Below, one piece after another: positions 1 through 11,919 of a DNA stretch of 51,202 nt. This DNA comes from Lingula anatina (lineage: Eukaryota > Brachiopoda > Lingulata > Lingulida > Lingulidae), in the NCBI RefSeq assembly GCF_001039355.2, contig NW_019775793.1, forward strand, positions 137,522 through 188,723. Reading direction: 5' to 3'. The first letter of the stretch is position 1; each line of letters starts with the position of its first letter. Position numbers and translations under genes: made by a program. The notes beneath the pieces are model-generated. The model was not told the origin of the DNA, did no database searches, and saw only the letters and a list, made by a program, of their open reading frames with translations.

Positions 1-33
1 GCCAGTTACTTATAGTAACTTATAGTAACTGGC
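1..33. repeat. Perfect 10-bp inverted repeat (hairpin)
   Basis: GCCAGTTACT at 1-10 is the exact reverse complement of AGTAACTGGC at 24-33. The 13-base loop repeats part of the same motif. It could be the end of a longer element cut by the window edge. No function can be assigned. Confidence 0.6.
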
Positions 34-427
34 TCGCGCTGCCAGTAATTACGCCGCGGGATATTCAGGGCACAGACCGTGATCACAACTCATGCCGCGA
101 ATAAAAAATGGAATTTAGAAAATAGACATTGCATGTGAACGAAGCCTAATACTAGTATACATCATTATCATATTAACATATTTAATTGCTAAATTTAGAC
201 GTAAGGACAACACATTTCTGCTTAGACAATTAAATATACTTTTCTAATGTTAAATAATGCAACAATATTTTTCAAAGAAATGTACTAGTAAACATGATAA
301 ATTTTACGTGATAGTGATGATACATGTAAAAGACCAAAAGGAGATTTGGAACTAAGACTCGAGTATTATTCGTAACATTTCTGGTCACCAGGATCATGAT
401 ACACAAGGGTATCAAACAAAATACATA

Positions 428-434
428 TCACGTG
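428..434. promoter_or_regulatory. E-box TCACGTG (CLEAR-like)
   Basis: TCACGTG contains the palindromic E-box CACGTG at 429-434. MiT/TFE factors (TFEB, TFE3, MITF) bind TCACGTG-type sites. It lies about 45 bases upstream of a TATA-like sequence. Binding is inferred, and E-boxes this short also occur by chance. Confidence 0.3.
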
Positions 435-475
435 CTATTAGGATTATTACTCTATGAATGAAAAAAGAGCTACGT

Positions 476-484
476 TATATAAAT
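476..484 (+). promoter_or_regulatory. TATA-like box
   Basis: TATATAAAT at 476-484 is followed about 33 bases later by TCACACTCAG, an initiator-like sequence, which is normal core-promoter spacing. It could serve the CCPG1-like gene through a spliced 5' UTR, or an unrelated transcript. In an AT-rich region the chance rate is high. Confidence 0.25.
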
Positions 485-564
485 ACCGGAATGACAAGTG
501 GGAGATCGTCACACTCAGCCATGTTGTTTAGGACTCAACAAAAATACCACATAAGGAAAGGCAT

Positions 565-586
565 ATCACATGACCAGTCATGTGAT
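565..586. promoter_or_regulatory. Palindrome with paired M-box sites
   Basis: ATCACATGAC at 565-574 and GTCATGTGAT at 577-586 form a perfect inverted repeat around a 2-base centre. The arms hold TCACATGA and TCATGTGA, the M-box bound by MITF/TFEB-type bHLH-ZIP factors. The palindrome is directly visible. Its role as a lysosome/autophagy control site for the downstream ER-phagy gene is inference. Confidence 0.4.
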
Positions 587-2681
587 TTCTTATTGCTGAC
601 GTAGTTGGTTAACATGCAGCTGAATTGACTTTATAATAAAATAGTTTCGTAAAACAATTGACATAATATTACAAAAAATAACAGTTTCAAAGTGCTCAAC
701 ATGTACATTAAAAATGAATTTTATATTCGTAAAGTTATCATCTTTTTTGTGATATCTTTTATGTATATATATGGACTCGTACTTTACAACAAATAAACAA
801 AATTATTCATTCGCGACTTTGTATGGGCGCGGAGAAAAATGAAAACAATTAAAAACAGAAGCACTTTCGAGTAGCTGGTGGTAAGATGTTTGTTTTTGAG
901 CCTTTTTAACATGCCTAAGATTTTGTACATTTTAAAAGTATCTGTATCACTGTAGTGCTGACAGTCTGATTTAATTACTTCTACTGTGTTCTATTTAAGA
1001 TAACATGTCGACGCTCGCCGTAGCGCTGCACTAGGCCTGGCTGCAATGTGTAGTGTGGTAATGTGCATTAAAGTTAACGCAAGCTTTGTGGACAACTCTA
1101 TGTCAATACACTTGACTTGTTTAAACATCAGCAATAGTTCGACAAAATTGCATTATATTTGAGATGATATTGTAGAGATAGCACAATAATAACTTTAGTG
1201 TGACGTAGCATTGGACACTTGCCAACACTCAGCACAGAGGCTTGCCAATGGACAGACATAGTAAAAATAGGATTGATAACGGTTTTTGTTGTGATAAGGT
1301 ACATGTTTACCCTTAGCTAAATATCAGGCCTGCTGCAAATTTGCAGTAAATTTGTAGCAATAATGTATTGCTGCAAACTTGTGGCAATTTTTTGGGCTGA
1401 ACTCTTCATTTTGTGCAGGGTAGCTGAATCCGTTTATTTGTATTTACATGTATATATAAATATTATAGGTGTCTTATGTGGCAAAAAAAGTTGATACAAA
1501 TTAATGAGGAAATGTGCTGTGTAATATTATCAACATGTTGATAATTTCTTTACTTCAATTTCAAAGTTAAAAATGGTTGCCACAACCATTTAGGGGTCTG
1601 TGTTAGAAGATTGTATTATCACCAAATTCTTGTTTTATATTTATAATTTTGATTGAAAATAACTGTAAATTCCACTTGATTGTTGTAGAAACATATTGTT
1701 AAATATGTTATCATTATTTATATTAGACTAAATGATATAACTTAATTTCATAAACAGAGACATCTTTTATCTGATATATTTGACATCCAGAAATAACCAT
1801 ATCTTATACCTTCATTATATTTTATTAGCAAAGGTTCACTTCCATTAAGGATAAACATCGTTAAATAATTCACAAACTTGCCAAAATGCATTTTTGTTTG
1901 TTAGTGTACCTATTTGGAAGCCATTAGTAGATCAGCTTCACTTCACTGTATGTGATTAATTTGAGATGGCAATCTCTACAATACACTTGTAAAAGAAGTT
2001 AAAGTCAATAATGAACAGAACACCAAGAACACTTCAAGAAAACTTTTGAATAAAGAGTACTACTGGACATAAGAGTTTTTGGACACAGCTGCAAGCAAGA
2101 AACTAACTCTTGTGTTACTCCAACCACTAATAAACACCCTGGCTATTGGAACTTCATAGAATCTGTATAATTATATTCTCTGCATCTGTATTTAAAACAG
2201 TCAAGTTATGAATTGGCCTGAATGACATGTGTCTAGCTAATATCCAAGTTAATGGTTTGGATTTTGATGGTATCAGATTTCAATACCACAATAAATCTAA
2301 AACAGTATATACAATAATTCAAAAAGAAAGAGATAAATTGCTTAATGATTTCAAATTGATATGGTAATATTTACTATAGGCAATATTTACAAATATAAAG
2401 ATTGTCCTAGTTATTAAACACAAACTGTATTTTTGTACATTTGAAGCCAAGCTAAGTATTTTAAGGGTTGTTTAAATGTGGGCTTTAGTTGCACTGACTA
2501 ATTAAGGTTACAGCAGAATATAAAAGTAATAGATGTGAATGTTTTCTAAACTTCATTATGTTGCCAAAAATCCTTAAAATCTAATTGTGAACTATTGAAA
2601 GTGTGGAAGTGTGATATTTAACATGATGAAATGGACATTTCAGATAGCTATCTGATATCCAGTAGCCGTTTATGATGTAAG

Positions 2682-5600
2682 ATGTCTGACCATCCTGGGA
2701 GTGACCAGGACAGTTTGTCCAGCTGGACACTTGTTACTGATCAGGGTTTAGTAGAGGTAAGCATGTTTACACACATATGTACACACTCAGTTAACTTTTT
2801 AAGGTTGACAAAGCAAATAACAGATCCTTCTTCAACAAAGAGCTGTGTTGATCTTCTGGTTATTTTTTTATTACATCTTAGGATCCAAACTGTTTTCAGT
2901 TGCCAGGTTATTGATCTACAAGTACAGGTACATGTTGAGCATGGATACCATATTAAAACAGCACATACTGTACACAACAGAGAAGCTATTGTTGGATGCT
3001 GCTCCTGTATAGCAGGAAGAAAAATAACTACATGTCTAAAAAGTTGCGAGATTGCATGTTGAGACCATTTATCTTATGTTTCCGGATATAAGATATATAC
3101 TATATGTACAGCAGATGAAAATAAGGTTCTTCTAAATATATCACAATCATGTGATGATTCACCTCTCAAGATGTATAAGACATTCACATATTCTGAGAAT
3201 TCAGTGCTTGACATTCAGTAGATGATATTTAAGTTGCAAAGGTATTTTATGACAAATCTCATCAACATTCACAGAGAGAGTGTGACTTGAGATTGATTAA
3301 TAATCTGCATTAAATAAGTAGCACTTTAAAATGTATTTAGACAGACAGACAAAGGTAAAACAGTAAGAATCATTCAAACTTATAACTTATGACAATTTTT
3401 TTTGTTTATGTAGAGTGATAGTAGCAGTTCTAGTGACTTTGTGAAGGTAGACCAACAAATAGTTTCATACCACAAACGTCGTGATGATACAGACTCTGAT
3501 GTAGACAGTTTAGACAATGAAGATGACAGAACTGAAGGTAATATGTAACCTTTATAATTTTGAATTAAAGCCAAAAAAAAAAAACATTTTGCTTTCATTG
3601 TTGTTAATAATATAGTCAGGGGTTGTTATAAGAAAGGTTACTGTCTGAAATGTTCTTTTAGTCATGACTGATCTAAATGTGGTTTTTGTTGTGGTAACAA
3701 CACCTGTTAACTGTAGCTAATTGATCAAAACGCAGCTGTGCTAAGGAGGATGCACAGCAATCCTCACTAAATAAGGAATAATAAATGAAGGATTGCTGGA
3801 AAACAGGTACTAGTATGGTGTTCCCCTAATAATCTGGTGATGTCATTTAAACTGAACCTGGTCTAGGGCCTAGGGCCTATCTCAACATGGTTTTAAAAAA
3901 CAAAATATTGCTAAGATCACTCTTCTTTTTAGGATGTGATGTGCAGAATGAGATAACACCAGGTTTAGGCACCCCAGAAGTAAATGATTCAGATGAAAGC
4001 AAACAAGATGACAATAAATCAGAAACCGAGACACATGACCCAATTGTGTCCCGTGAGGCATCCCAGGGGGCTGTCTCAGCTCCAATATTGCCAGAAACTG
4101 ACACACTAGAGTTGGTCCCAAATGCAGCTTGCTCTGAGCCAGTCCCACAAGAAGTGGTCAGAGATCTTGCACCCCCTGCTTCTGCCTCACAGGACTTCAA
4201 AACACCCCCTGAAAATGCTTCACAGGCAGATCTGTTACCCCCAGAGAGAGACTCAGTGGGATCTGGCTTTGAGTTGTTGTTTCCAATAAAAGATCATGCT
4301 GTGGAAGAAAGTGAGCAAGCTAGAGGCAATGTAGAAGATGAAAAACATGTTGCAGAGTTTGCTGAAGATATACTGCACCGACCTCACAGTAGCAAAGAAG
4401 CAGATGCTGTCATTGAACTTCTAAAGTAAGTTCAGTGAGCATTGGTTGTTAATTTATTTATTCATCATTTTCAGGCCTTCCCAACTACCAGACTCGGCAC
4501 CTACGGGTCCAGTATAAACCGGTTTATCAGACCACACTACCCGTTTTCAAGGTGTGTGTCAGATCGCATTACAGAGTATCAGCCACCACACCGATTTTGC
4601 CTGGTGCGCGATGTGATAGCAATGATCCTAAGCGGGGTTGGAAAGTAGTGCATCTCATCTAGATTCATGCGCTGCTGCAATTTTCTCTGTTTATGCTAAA
4701 ATCTGACAGTACCGNCAGCTTTGCTGCCTTGTTACAAGTTTGGAAGAATAGCTTTAAAGAAAACTATACAATACATGCATATATTTAGCTTTTCATATGA
4801 TATCAAATATTGAAACACTAAATTTTGGTGCGTGGAAAGCATTGCCATTCTAGAGTTTAAAGTGATACCATGAACATGAGATCCTCAAAACTGCAATCAA
4901 CTCAAGGCTTTTGGTTAGGGCATACTGAGGTGATAAGTTCAAATTTCTTGAAAGATATTCCCTTTTTTCCCTATAAAGTTCTTATGCACATAACTTGCCT
5001 GAACAGTAAGGGATTTCAAGCACAGTGGATGATTCCAGGGTGAAATTGATGATGGCATCTGAAGGTTCAGGCAGAGCACACAGTTCCTCATGTGCCACAG
5101 ACTCCGATGCCTCCGACTTTGTCCGTATTGATCCAGCAACAGCAGCTGTGGAAGATCAGCAACAACAACAAATGCATACCAGCAGTTCCAGTGTCGCTTC
5201 TAACTTCAGTTTCTTTAATCCGCGTTGGTGGGAGGCAGTTGAAAGAAGAGAAGTGAGACATCAAGATGAAGGTAAATATAATGTTATTTTCATTTGTAGA
5301 CAAGTTGTATTATGTTCATTTTATTTTATTGTTTGATTATTATAGTATAATTTCAACTATTTTAAATGGTAAAGTTATAAAATGATTTAAAACAGATGTA
5401 TCCATTAAAGGGGCAGTGTATCCCAATGTCAGGTGTGACACTCAAATTAATTTTTTCATTCACAGAGTTTTTCCTTTTCAGAAAAGTGGCCCATCTGCAT
5501 TTTATCAGTGTCTTTGCATAAATAATTGTTTATTTTTGTTGTCAGAGTTAGCATATGTTTCTATCTCCAGTTTGAGCAACCTTTTGGGACACTTCATGTG

Positions 5601-8600
5601 GTGAATCTGAACAATAACTGGTGTGTGGATATGTAATCACTGGTGGATCCAGGTTTTTGCGAAGGGGAGCATTGGGATAAAAAGTCTCATTTTGCTTGAC
5701 AAAAATCTTAACAATAGATGAGTTTTTTTTATACTAGAATGTAGGGCCTTTACGAAATAATAATTGTTTGATTTTGGCTGGTTTTGCTCTTTTTATTGTT
5801 AATATAAGAAGGGAAGAGGAGGTAAACCCTAGATCCACCATTGGTTTCACAACATATTTATACCATATGTCCTTACCACACTTGAAAACTCTTCAATTCC
5901 CCCTTTTAAACAAGAAATTAAACAAGTAATGTTTGAGCATGGGGAATAAAAAGATTGAATGTGATATGGACACTCTTTTTAAACACACTTTGACGTATTT
6001 TTCACACATGTTAAGTCAAAAATAGAGCAATATAAATGATTTTGCTTACAAGGTTTGGCACAGTTGTCTTTCTGCACAGCTTCAAAATTCAGAACCATTT
6101 AAGAAAATGAATATGGCAAATTTAACTGCAATATTTATTAAACCTGAAAGAACACTTATCTTTCTTGTATGTGCTTTCCAATTCTCAACGGGATTACCAT
6201 AATACTTAAAAAGTTGGATACCCTTTTCTATGTAAAAAACCTGTGAAATAGTTTTCTGGAAACTGATGCTTTCATACCTCACATTTTACAATATTATTTA
6301 GGTTTGTAAGAAAAAAGGAAACAAGCAAAGTGAAATGCAAATCATATCATAATCTGGAAAGTAAACCATCATAATGAAATATATCTTCTCGTGGTTTTGT
6401 TATCATGCATGTGCTGCTTTGACACAAGTGTGCTCACTCCTACCTAAAGCATGTCTGGTGTTCTTTTATCATATTAAGAAAATATGTGTGTGAAGTTTTC
6501 AGACATGTATTTGTCAATGTGTGGAACCTGTTCTGATAACTGCCAAAGCATGCTGCCAATACTAACACATGTTGTTGTTTTTCCCCTTCCTTCAGAGTTT
6601 GAACCCCTTCCTGGTGTGGATGATCGCTGTGAATCTGATATCTCAGCTTCAGAGGGCTCTGATGTAAGTGCTATGGATATTGTTCCTGTCGCCAATGCTA
6701 ACATCATCAGACAGTATCGCCATCGGCCCAATAATGACCTGAATTCAATCTTGAACTTGGTGATGCTAGCAGTTGTTACAGCTGCAGTTGGATTAGGCAT
6801 AGGGCATTCTATTGGTAAGTGGCTAGTTATTACCTTTGAAACCTGTGTACAGGTTGTTTTGCGTTAGAAAAAGTGAGTACCAACATTTCGCAAACATATT
6901 CATGCAATTACCTGTATGTTAATTAGAATACAAAAGTGAAACATTTCTGTTCATTACTTTCTTATACATGTGGTTACATATATATATATACATAATATGT
7001 ATATGTGTTGGTGCAAGAGTAGGTATAATGGCATTCTAATCCAAAAGTCTACTTAAAATGGATTGTCAAAAAGTGTTGAATGCTTTCAATTTACTCTGTT
7101 AGGTTCTGCAAGAGAATCTTACCTCCAAAACCAACTGAGAGAAAACCAGGTAGAGAGGATGAAGGACTTACAGGATGACCTGCTTGGTTGTTGGAACAAA
7201 AATGAAGCTTTGGATGATCATATTGCTGAACTTACTTCAGTAAGCAACATTTTATTACCTGATTTTGTTTTATCATAACCCATGATACTTCATTGAATGT
7301 AGCAGTTCTGGCTACAGTACATTATAGAGGTTTAGCCTGCATGGAGTATACTGTTTGTTGCTCAGTAACATGAGATATGCTGCAGTGGGAGATAATGCAG
7401 GACTGAAGCCCTTAATTTCAAAGAGCAGGTGCTTTTTCTGAACTCAATTGATTCTTCCCTTGTCTTATCAGACAATATTGAGGATGAAACCGAGTGCTTT
7501 TAAATGCTTCACAAGTTCTTTCACCTGCCTTTTATATGGGTTCTAAATTTCAATAAATGGTGACATGGTAAGACTATGGCATGATGTATCCTGATATGTA
7601 TTTGTAATTTGGCCTTGTAACATTTATCTGTTTGATATATAATATTTGTTCTGAAGTTGTTTATTGTATTTACAGGACAACAGCATGATGAAGGAAGAGA
7701 CAGAACTGTGGAAGACCAAGTACAGGGACACCCTGGTCAACATAGATGACCTGCAAGACCAAATTAGGGACTTAGAAAGTGCCAGAAAACAGGTGACTTG
7801 ATAATAATGTATTATTTTTATTTTTAATGTATGGAAAGAGAAAAGCAGTTTTGGGTGAATTGTTCAGTCTTTTATCCTTAGTTTTGGGGATCAAGAAAAC
7901 ATTTTGTTTAAATATGCAAATTTTGAAGAGAAGTACTAGGGCAGTGTGTTTTCATGAATTACATTTGACTTTTTTGACGCAGAGATGTTTACATCTATTG
8001 TTTTATACAGCATGAAAAAAGACTGAGAGAAGAAAAGAAAACATGGAGAACTGAATTTAAAGAATTAACAACTGACAAATTGGAGTTACAAAGGCAGGTA
8101 CAGGAAGCTGACCAAACCAAGCAGCAGGTGGGTAGCCAGCTATTCCGTTGGACTATAGAAGATAGTGACTATAGTCAGGTTCTAGGTATTAAATGATATG
8201 ATAGAGCTCGAGGCAGTTGATCTTAAAAGGTGGATGAGAAGTGGGGTTATAAATGTTTACAAAATGGTTATGTTTTATTTTTATTTGACAATAATGATTA
8301 TGACTTATTACAAATGAGGGGTAACAATTGGTTTTTTCTTGTAGCTGATGATATTGGATGAAGAAAACCAGATGCTTAAAGCTGAATTTAAAGACTTGCA
8401 GAAGAAACTACAGACAACTGTGGAAGAGTTTGACTCTTTTAAGCAGCAGTCTGTGTCTGATGCACAACAGAAGGCTTACCTGGAGAAAATTGCAACTCTG
8501 CAAGCAAAGGTATTTGAGTATTTCCTGATTATAAAAAAACTTAACATACAGCATGAACCATTCTCAAGTCTTGACATTTAAGTAAATAGCACCAATTTGA

Positions 8601-11600
8601 AACTGGTACTTTATTCCCACCACATTTAACTTGATTATCAGTCAGCCATTTTATTTAATAGTGATTTCTATGAATAAAATTTAGTATACATTGAACACAT
8701 ATTTTCTTCATGATTGCTTGTTTGTCCATACAGTTGCTCCAGGATTTGAAAAAATTCAAGTGTTTTATTTGCAATATTTCTTTCTGTGTCAGATGCAAGA
8801 GCTGGAAACCAACCAGAAGGCAAGCCAGGAAGAATACGAATTACTTGAAGTGCGTTACGAGTCTACATTACAAGAACTTGAGTATCGTCAGTCAATAGAT
8901 AGGATTAAAGACCAAAATTTGGAAGATTACCAGGTATGGCATGAAAACAGAAGTTTGTTTTTTACTGCTAAACAATGGGTAGTGATTGAAGTAGAAGTAG
9001 TAAGGTGAATAAATAGACATGAATTGATTTATGGCGGTTCACTTTGTTACTGATGATAAAGAGAAAAAATGATTGCCACCAATGAAATGGGCAGTTTGTG
9101 ATTTTAAATCTAGAAAAAGACTTAAATATGCTTTCTGTATGTCAACAATCTAACATCAGGTTCCATTGATTCATCTGGCACAGTTCATGACCTTATTGGC
9201 ATATTAAAAAAATCAAAATAAATTCATAAAAATAAATATCCTTTTTCCTCAATTTGATTTTGACCATTATTCTTATCATTTTAATTAATGATAACAAATT
9301 TGCTTTTATATTTCCCGGCAGTAAGTTGCACATATTTGAACATAATTATGATATCTAGTTTATTAAAAGTTAATGACATAACGGTATGCCATCAACTGTA
9401 CATCTTATAATTTATGTCTTTATTTTTGCAATAGACTGAGATTGGTACTTTGACAACTAAGCTTGATAGTCTGGAGAAAAACCAGAAGGCCACGAAATCA
9501 GAATATGCATCATTGATGAGTAAATACCTAGCCAGTAATGACGAAGCTCAGCATTTGAAAGAGGCTGAGAGCCAGGCAAGCAGTCTCCTTGAAAGTTATC
9601 AGAGTCAGATTACCACCCTTGCAGAAAAGTTACACGATCTTGAAGTCAAACAGAAAGAAAAGGAAGACACCATGGACACAAAGGTAGGATAAGAAATATA
9701 CATATCTATGCAGGTTTTTCATGACACCTGACATGAGACTTTTTTTCCTACACATCTTTTAATTGATCGGACTCTTTTGACTGTAGGACTTGTTATTTTT
9801 TAGTTTATCATTAAAAATTATATTATTATTATTATTGTTTGTATTTATTTTTAAGTTCCAGTATGAACTAGAGCCTCTCAAGAATAGAATTAACATCCTC
9901 CAAACTGAAAATGAAGGATTGAAAATGCAGCTAGGCAGGCTTAGGTATACATACCATCCTGCTAATGGAGGTAAGTTAACTCTGTCAGCATAACTTTAAG
10001 GTACACTTTAAGGCATCATTACAAACAAATCAGTAGAATTTAGATAAATTGCAATGTGACATTTTTATGAAGACTCTTAATGTCCTGTTGTTAAAACACA
10101 TAGAGATTTAATACTAAAAGTTATACATATGTGCCAGCCTTTTTCTCAGATTGAAAAACACTAGATATTTTTGAATAGACACAACTTGGCTATTTTCACA
10201 GCCGTAGCTGTAATTGGAGAAGTTAAGTACTTACATAATTTATTTTTAGTTTTTAGGTATATATACATTCAGTACAACTTTTTTTTTTTAATTTGCTTTG
10301 TAAATTTTATTTTTACCATTATAGAATCTAGTACTGACCCGGAAACAGTCTCCAATGAAGAAGAAATGCAGGAAACAACTGGAGATCATCTGATGGAAAA
10401 CTTGAGGACAAAACTTGATGAAATTAAGGCCAAGCAATTTGCAGCAAAAAGTCGTGCAGCCATGTGGCGCGAGTTCTACATTCAAGAGAAGCAGTTAAGA
10501 GAGAAGTTACAGCAGGATGTTGTCCATGATGGTGATAACAACAACAACAACAACAGCACCGGTAACACTGCTGGTTTATTCACATGCATCAGCATCCTTA
10601 TGTCTCATTTAAGGGTCAACTGGTCCGATCCAGTTGTCAAGAACTTGACCAGTGCATTTGGTGAAAAATTATACATGCTCCAAAACATCAGTTCTAAAAG
10701 TGTCCAGGATGCCTGGGCTCAGATAGACAGTTTCACAGAATCACAAGAGTTCCAGGAATATGTGAAAGCTGCAAAAACCACTTTTGAAGATGCCAAGGAC
10801 ACTTTAAAACAGAAATTTGAGGAGCTTAATCTTTATGTTAGATCAGATGAATTTTCGTCTTTAGTGAATGGAACGAAAGATTCAATTAACGATTTCACTG
10901 AAAGTTTCAAGAAAAAGGTATCTAATCTAATGGACTCTGTTACCTTGCGTACCTATGTTAACAAGTCCAAGGACACAGTGGCAAGTGTCACAGAGAGGTT
11001 ACACAGTACATGGGAGCGGCTGCGAAACATGTCAAGCCAGCTTGTACAGAATCACCAGTCTACATATAATGAAGTCAAAACAAGTGTTCAGGACAGTGTG
11101 AAAAGAGTCGCTGACACAGTAAATAAATATTGGGAAGGGAGACACACCAGAAAGGAAAAGGAGAAAAATAGCAGGGAAAAAGATAAAAAGAAAAAGGAAA
11201 AGAAGAAAAGCCATCATGTTAAACATAAAGAATCTAGACCACCGAGAAAATTGAAAGGAGATGATAGGAAGCTAGACAAATATAAGAAAAGAAAAGAAAA
11301 TAGAGTTAAATTACATAAGAAAAGAAAAGGACATGGAGGAAAACTACACAAAAATGGTGACCATGATAAAATTCATCAACCACACTGCCGTGGTAAGCAC
11401 TGCCGTAAGATGCATCAGCAGAAATTTAGACCAAGAGAACGAAAAATTCAGAAGCATATGGAAAAAATTCAAGGGACTATCAGGAAGTTGAATAACAAGA
11501 AAATAAGGCAAATGGGAAAAGATGGTGCAAAGGATATTTTGAAAAAGTTGGAAAATTTGCAGGAACATTTTCAAGAGCATCATGGGGCAGAGAAAAGGTC

Positions 11601-11919
11601 CTGGTTAACTTGTCAGTTGCACTGGTGGAAAGGTTATATTAGGAAAAAATTAAATAAAGAAACAATTGCTGGTTGTGAAAGCATCTTGTACAAGTGGCAA
11701 ACCCATTACAACTGCAAAAAAGGGTCTTGNTTAAACCATACTGTGGTATGGGCAGCAGCTGGTGTGAAGAGAAGTGGGAAGATGATTGGGATGTGTGGTG
11801 GGGATAACTGGCCAAAGACTTCTCTTGTATGTGAAAAAATTAAGTCATTCGAGTTGCATCTGATTATTTGCAAATCTGAAAAAAATATTGGTTTCAAGGT
11901 TTCATTTTTATCAGTGTAA
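2682..11919 (+). CDS. CCPG1/PBXIP1-family ER-phagy receptor-like protein
   Basis: Cell cycle progression protein 1 is an ER membrane receptor that links ER to autophagosomes through LC3/GABARAP and FIP200. Exons inferred from GT-AG sites with matching phases: 2682-2756, 3414-3537, 3933-4425, 5021-5271, 6596-6814, 7103-7239, 7676-7792, 8011-8127, 8345-8509, 8793-8933, 9435-9683, 9862-9970 (or from 9856), 10325-11919; about 1263 residues. N-terminal cytosolic part: LIR core WTLV at 15-18, FIR-like SDFVKV at 32-37 and SDFVRI at 262-267, otherwise acidic and Ser-rich. The single membrane span is about 366-384, ending in the family-typical GLGIGH. Coiled coil runs about 389-730. The last exon starts with a coiled segment containing MWREFYIQEK, resembling vertebrate CCPG1, then amphipathic helices, a Lys-rich stretch (about 1005-1125) and Cys/His residues. 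The C-terminus is uncertain because of an N at 11730. Some vertebrate family members are shorter. Confidence 0.85.
4715..4715. other. Single ambiguous base in an intron
   Basis: An N lies within the intron between the third and fourth coding exons of the CCPG1-like gene. The stretch about 4475-4650 just before it is richer in GC than the surrounding intron and has an acceptor-like TTTTCAG. Reading it in the phase of the preceding exon meets a stop after 14 codons, so I do not call it an exon. Confidence 0.5.
8793..9683 (+). repeat. Duplicated coiled-coil exon motif
   Basis: Exon 8793-8933 carries LETNQKASQEEYELL and exon 9435-9683 carries LEKNQKATKSEYASL, each followed by a similar hydrophobic/charged stretch. 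Both exons are phase 0 at both ends, as are the two 117-base exons at 7676 and 8011. The pattern indicates growth of the lumenal coiled coil by exon duplication. Confidence 0.6.
11730..11730. other. Ambiguous base inside the last CCPG1-like exon
   Basis: N falls in codon TGN near the end of the CDS. Read straight through, the frame ends at 11919 with a tail that looks like translated UTR. Shifted by one base after the N, the frame gives a short acidic Trp/Cys-rich tail ending at TAA 11805-11807. The N may hide a one-base indel or a small gap. Confidence 0.55.

Larger units (their letters stand above)
1..2681. other. 5' flank of the CCPG1-like gene, no coding gene seen
   Basis: AT-rich non-coding DNA with frequent stops in all frames. 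It holds a hairpin at the left edge, a CACGTG E-box, a TATA-like box and a perfect M-box palindrome in the first 600 bases. A GC-richer patch lies near 1005-1050. A splice-acceptor-like TTTCAG ends at 2643, so the coding exon at 2682 may be preceded by a spliced 5' UTR exon somewhere in this region. No transcription start can be fixed from sequence. Confidence 0.5.

Noticed and set aside
4442-4648. Open frame in a GC-richer part of an intron, as an extra CCPG1-like exon
   Set aside because: Read in the phase of the preceding exon it meets a stop, while the exon at 5021 joins directly in phase.
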